This document shows positions 59,806 to 64,000 of a DNA stretch of 64,000 bases, one piece after another. How positions within the stretch are numbered: position 1 is the stretch's first letter; each line of letters begins with the position of its first letter. This DNA comes from Chamaecyparis obtusa (lineage: Eukaryota; Streptophyta; Pinopsida; Cupressales; Cupressaceae): contig BSBK01002085.1 of NCBI GenBank assembly GCA_027943335.1, positions 1,036,501 to 1,100,500 of the forward strand, in the 5' to 3' direction. The position numbers and the translations under genes are program-made. The notes beneath the pieces were generated by a model. It was not told the DNA's origin. It was given only the letters and a program-made list of their open reading frames with translations, and did not search any database.

Positions 59806-61309
59806 ATGAGCTTTACTACCACTAGTTCTTCTTATAATATTCCGATTAGAAGAATTCGTAGACTTATGGGTGCCTTTGATCCTGAATCTTCCTCTCCTTT
59901 CCTTAGGATCTCGGATGATAACTTGATTCTTCATGATTCCAATCCTACTATGGAGAAAAACTCTTCTCGCTCATCTCATGATGAGGATGACGCTTTAAGA
60001 GTTCCTCCTGAGCAAGTCCAAAAACTTTCCATTGAACTTGATAAAATGGGTAATTGGCTTCTTCAAGAGAACCATAATCAAGATTCCATTCAAGCTATAG
60101 AGGCTCTTAAGAAAGTTCTCCATGATAGTGATCAAGGTGTTAACCTCTTGCGTGGTATTACTCACCTTGTGCATTCAAATGTTAAACCTTTAGTTCAAGA
60201 AGCTCAATATTTAGGGTTGATTCCTCCTATCACTAGTGTTGAACCTCCTTCTAATCCTTTACCTAGTATTCGTATCTATACTCCTTCTTTGGTGACTGTG
60301 ACGGTTCCCTCTATTCCTATGAGTGTTCCTCCTCTATCCCTTCCTACATCAAAACCTTCATATCATAATGTTCCTTTCACTTATTCCAACCTGCTTCCAA
60401 CTGTAGTTCCTAGTGTTTCTCTAGTTGTGTCTTCTATTCCTGCAACTTCTTACACTTTACCTAGTGTTTCTAATGTTGCTACTCCTCCTATTTCCTTTTA
60501 ATGATTCAACAATCATTAGTTTGGCTCAAAATATATCATCCTTACAACAACAAATTGCTTCCTTAACTCAAAACAAGTTTAGTATTCCTACATGTGACAT
60601 GGGAAGTCCCTTGTCCTGAGACATCATCCGTACTCCTATTCCTCAGCAAGGTGAGATGCCTCATCTTGAAAATTATAATGGAAAAGGAGATCATGTTCAT
60701 CATGTTAAAATATTCCAAATCCTTTGTATTGATTATGCTCATGACCATAGGATTTTAGCCAAATTGTTTGCTAGAACCTTCCGTGACAAGGCCTTACAAT
60801 GGTATTGTTCCTTGCCTCCTTATTCTATTGATTCCTTTCCTCAGCTTGCTAATGCCTTTATTCAACAATTTCAAAATAATATTGGCATGCAAGTGTCTTT
60901 GACTGATTTGATGCATTATAAATAAAGTGCTAAGGAAAATTTGACTAAATTTATTGGTAGATTTAACCATTTGTATGCTCAAATTTCCTATCCTATTCCT
61001 GATATTGATATTCAATGTATGTTTATTTCAAATTTGCAAAAGGATATTAGAGATAAGATTATGCTTACTAAATTTACCTCTTTTCAACAACTTTGTGCAG
61101 CACTTCATCATTATCAATTACAAGTGAGTCAATTTGAGAGCAACACTCCAATGGCTCCTGTTCCAGTTGATAAGATTGATGCTGCTCCTAATTCAAACAA
61201 ATTTCAAAAATTCAACAACTATGTCAAGATAAACAAACAAGCGAATGCAATTGCTGATCAAGTTGTTGTTGCATCTCACAATGCCACTTCTGCATCCACT
61301 TATTTTTGA
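59806..61309 (+). pseudogene. gag of the right-hand gypsy element
   Basis: The first ORF (59806-60501) starts MSFTTTSSSYNIPIRR and has a Ser/Pro/Thr/Val-rich second half. It continues after one frame change with a short coiled coil (SLAQNISSLQQQIASLTQN) and then a Retrotrans_gag domain: YNGKGDHVHHVKIFQ, LARTFRDKALQWYCSLPPYS, LANAFIQQFQNNI and, after one stop, ENLTKFIGRFNHLYAQI. The same architecture in plant Tat-like elements makes the capsid. The start ATG at 59806 is about 160 bp after the primer site. Confidence 0.8.
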
Positions 61310-61439
61310 TTAAATTGTACATTTACTCCTCTTTCTAAATCTTTACATGCTATTATGAATAGGTTGTTAGCTCCTAATATGATTAATTTACCTCCTATTT
61401 GACCTTTGTTACCTACTACGATTGCATCTAAATCTTTTG

Positions 61440-61812
61440 ATCAAATTCTTTTTGTCAATATCATCTTCAGAATGGTCATGATACTGAGAAATGTTATTCT
61501 TTAAAACATAAGGTTCGAGATCTAATTGATTCTAAGGCTTTATCTGTTGATAATCTTGATAGTAGTGGGAATAAATCTGTCTCTCCTCCTAATCAGAACC
61601 TTCAAATCTATACAAACCCTTTACCTATGCATGATACTAATACTATTGCTCAACCATCTACTATGGACATTGTGTATGATTCAAAGATGGAGGATCTCAA
61701 TCATGTTGTTAATCAAGTGGAGCATGTTGATCAATCTGTATCTCCACCTCAACCTCAACCTTAGATTTAACCTCAAGTTCAATCGCAACCTCGACCAAAA
61801 CCTAAACCTAAA
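61440..61812 (+). pseudogene. gag zinc knuckle and linker of the right-hand element
   Basis: In the frame beginning near 61452 the translation reads FCQYHLQNGHDTEKC and then YSLKHKVRDLIDSKALSVDN, a Tat-type C-x2-H-x4-H-x4-C knuckle homologous to those of Tat1 and B. An acidic and then Pro/Gln/Lys-rich linker (PPQPQP, KPKPK) leads to the protease-like ORF. Confidence 0.75.
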
Positions 61813-62271
61813 ATGAAAACTCAACCTAAACCTCAACAACAATTTAAGAATAAAAGACCTCGGGAACTTTTGATTACCTTTGATGACTCTGAGACTATTA
61901 AAGCTCTTGATGGTTCCCTTTACATTGCTACTAGGATTGCTAGGAAACCTACTCATGGTTGTCTTGTTGATCCTACATCCTTAGTCAATGTTATCACTGA
62001 AGAAAATATTTTCATGAAAAGCTTACAATGTGACTTTTATGATACATTGGATGTGTGGATTCAAACTTGCAATGGTTTTCTTTATCCATCATTTGGTTCT
62101 ATTAATTTACCGGTTGAACTTTGTGGAAAATTTATGAACACTACCTTTGTTGTTGTTCCTACTTCTGATCAATTTCAAGTTAAGCTAGGTTTTCCTTGGT
62201 TAACTACCATGCATGTTGTTGCTTCACCTATCCATAAGTGTCTTAAGTTCATTCATGATTCAAAGAAGTGA
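61813..62271 (+). pseudogene. protease-like domain with altered active site
   Basis: RELLITFDDSETIKALDG, then GCLVDPTSLVNVITEENIF, and FQVKLGFPWLTTMHVVAS. Position after the knuckle and the LG-x-PWL motif match the retropepsin-like domain of Tat elements, but the D-x-G triad reads D-P-T, so catalytic activity is doubtful. It may be a domain kept for another role in this family. 152 codons are open without a stop. Confidence 0.6.
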
Positions 62272-63062
62272 AGATGATTAATCATAGTATATATCAACCT
62301 TCTAGGCCTAGAGATTGTGCTGCTCTAGATTTCTTTTGGCCTTCATTACCTAATTCATGTCCTCCTCGACCTGATAATCTTTTTCGATCATATCAAGCTT
62401 ATAAGCATCATAAAATTCTTGAATTAAGCTCACCTCCTAGGGATCTTAATCATGGTCTTTTACCTACACCTTTTATACCTCCTTTAACTATGACTTCTAG
62501 CTCTGTTAATCAAGCTCCTTTTACCGAACCTATCAAAGATCCTGTGATTGTTTCTCCTATGGTTAATAATCCTATTGATCTTCCTAAAGAACTTGTGAAG
62601 GATTCTATGATTGTTCCTCCTAGTTCTCAACCTATTTCAAATAAATCAAAACAAAATCGATCTGCTAATGAACGTCGTAAAAAGCGTCGTGCTCATGCTA
62701 AAGCTCAAAGAGCTCTACCTTCTACGGATAAACCTATGCATAATGTGGTAGAATAGATTGTTACTAATAATGATGTTCACATGCATGATTATGATGATTC
62801 TATTTGTATCTTATATCCTATTTTGATTAATTTGGATGAAGAAGATACTCTTGATGATATTGATGATGTTAATGATGAATATGAAACTATTGACATTGAC
62901 ATTGATTTACCTAATATGCTTTCATCACAATTAACCCTTACACCTAGTGTCAAACATTGTGATTCTCAAGAGGATCCTTGTTTGGAACTAGCTATCATTC
63001 CTACTATGTTGGATATAGTCCCTCTTGCGAGTTACCCACCTTCCCTAAATGATATACAATGA
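62268..63062 (+). pseudogene. Pro/Ser-rich C-terminal ORF of the right-hand element
   Basis: Follows the protease-like domain with a 4-base overlap (62268-62756) and continues past one stop to 63062. It has a basic patch (NERRKKRRAHAKAQ) and then a very acidic, Asp-rich segment. No RT or integrase follows within the window. I do not recognise it beyond its position in the element. Confidence 0.5.
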
Positions 63063-64000
63063 GATTGGGAAAGTAGGTGGCATGCTTGATCACTTTGTCC
63101 TTTATGGTAGCTTTGTTGTGTGTTTTCCTATTGTACTATGCTTCTCTCATACTGTGTTTGCTAAAAGTTGTTAGATTCTTTTATACGATCCTTTTTACTT
63201 AGTTGATGCAAGGTGATGAAGGAATCGAAACTGTTGTTCAAATTCTTCTATATGTATCTCCATTCTTCTACGTGTTGTTCAATGTTATGTTGTAACTGTG
63301 CTATTGTTCGTAAATGTTTCCTTGTGTAATCTTCTTGGATTCAAGATATGGTAGCACTAATTTCTTTTTGGTCTCCATGTCATGGTCTGAAAAGATTCTC
63401 CTTCATATATCTTATGTGATCTTTCCTCCTTTGTGATTGTAGTTCTACTTTCTTTGGGGAATGATGTCAATTCATTTGCAATAATATCATATATATATTA
63501 TCTTATGATCATACTGACCCCACAATAAGTAGATCCCTTCTGTGTTATTTGTATGTTTCTATGATATTTCCCTTGATTTGTATTTGTCTGGGGGCATCTC
63601 AATGTGGAAATGTAATCAGTGGAGTTGTTTATGTTTTTGTTAAAGCCATTGCTCCTGTTAAAGTGTCAGCAATGACTTTAACGTGGGGGCATACACTCTG
63701 CTCACTTATTGCACACATGCACTTTCCAATACACCACATATTTTTCAAGATACTTTTTCCCTTTTTGGATCAGTAATTAATCCTTAAAGCATGGGTTTAT
63801 ATTTTAGGATCTCTTGATCCCTCCAGTTTCAAATACACATATATATTTTGATCCCTTAAGGTCTAAGGTGTCCTTAAGACAGGATCTCTTTTATATTATT
63901 TTTTTGGTTTTATTCTTATGGAATAGAATATTCCAAAGGATGAATCCTTGATGGGTTGACTAGTGATTAGCCACATTCACTAGGCGGTTCAATTCCATCT
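63063..64000 (+). other. noncoding part of the right-hand element, running off the window
   Basis: No RT, RNase H or integrase motif. The 75-residue frame at 63549-63776 has no known domain. G-rich words (TCTGGGGGCATCTC near 63588 and ACGTGGGGGCATAC near 63681) resemble each other but do not clearly mark a polypurine tract. Confidence 0.4.

Overview
The window looks like heterochromatic, gene-poor nuclear DNA of a plant with a large genome, most likely a gymnosperm. This is inferred from the dense nesting of decayed Ty3/gypsy (Tat-like and other), Ty1/copia and L1-type LINE sequences, from long degenerate telomere-like tracts, and from the absence of any ordinary host gene. No complete host gene, rRNA, tRNA or CRISPR array was found. 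Every recognisable coding stretch belongs to a mobile element or to an unrecognised ORF carried inside one.

Layout, left to right. 1-2.3 kb: unrecognised retroelement-type ORF remnants followed by a polypurine run and a probable LTR. 2.9-3.6 kb: a degenerate CCCTAA-type interstitial telomeric tract. 3.6-6.2 kb: AT-rich DNA with a hairpin MITE-like unit, a GC-rich island with short terminal inverted repeats, and a long (AT)n tract. 6.2-10 kb: noncoding DNA ending in a minus-strand Ty3/gypsy pol tail (chromodomain-like) with its polypurine tract and LTR. 11.3-13.7 kb: a minus-strand L1-type LINE (RT, zf-RVT, RNase H) cut by a copia-type LTR with a tRNA-Met primer site. 14.5-16.6 kb: microsatellites, a 71-bp duplication and a small minus-strand LTR.

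16.6 kb to the right edge is one nested stack. A plus-strand Ty3/gypsy element (called G1) starts with its LTR at 16598. Its gag start is split by a 2.2-kb non-autonomous minus-strand element (17756-19966). Its RNase H is split by a 21.5-kb insertion (called E, 22455-43909) flanked by CATAT duplications. E carries an unrecognised plus-strand ORF and is itself split by a 14.5-kb minus-strand Tat-type element (Tat1, 24934-39454, target duplication GGTAT). After G1 resumes (43915-45242), its integrase end is cut by a plus-strand Tat-like element with gag but no visible pol (B, from 45243). B is cut at 51021 by a minus-strand copia element. That copia element is interrupted by a solo LTR (56316-57854, duplication TATTG) and then by another gypsy element of the same LTR family in the opposite orientation (from 58569), which runs off the window.

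The main observations are: Tat1 keeps one reading frame over about 7.4 kb with no frameshift, although it is interrupted by about 17 stops that all fit C-to-T changes; Tat1 and B share two kinds of unexplained repeated motif, one in the leader and one after the coding region; insertion E has clean TG...CA ends and a target duplication but no visible LTR pair; and one LTR of the rightmost family lacks about 500 bp that contains the TATA box in its sister copy.
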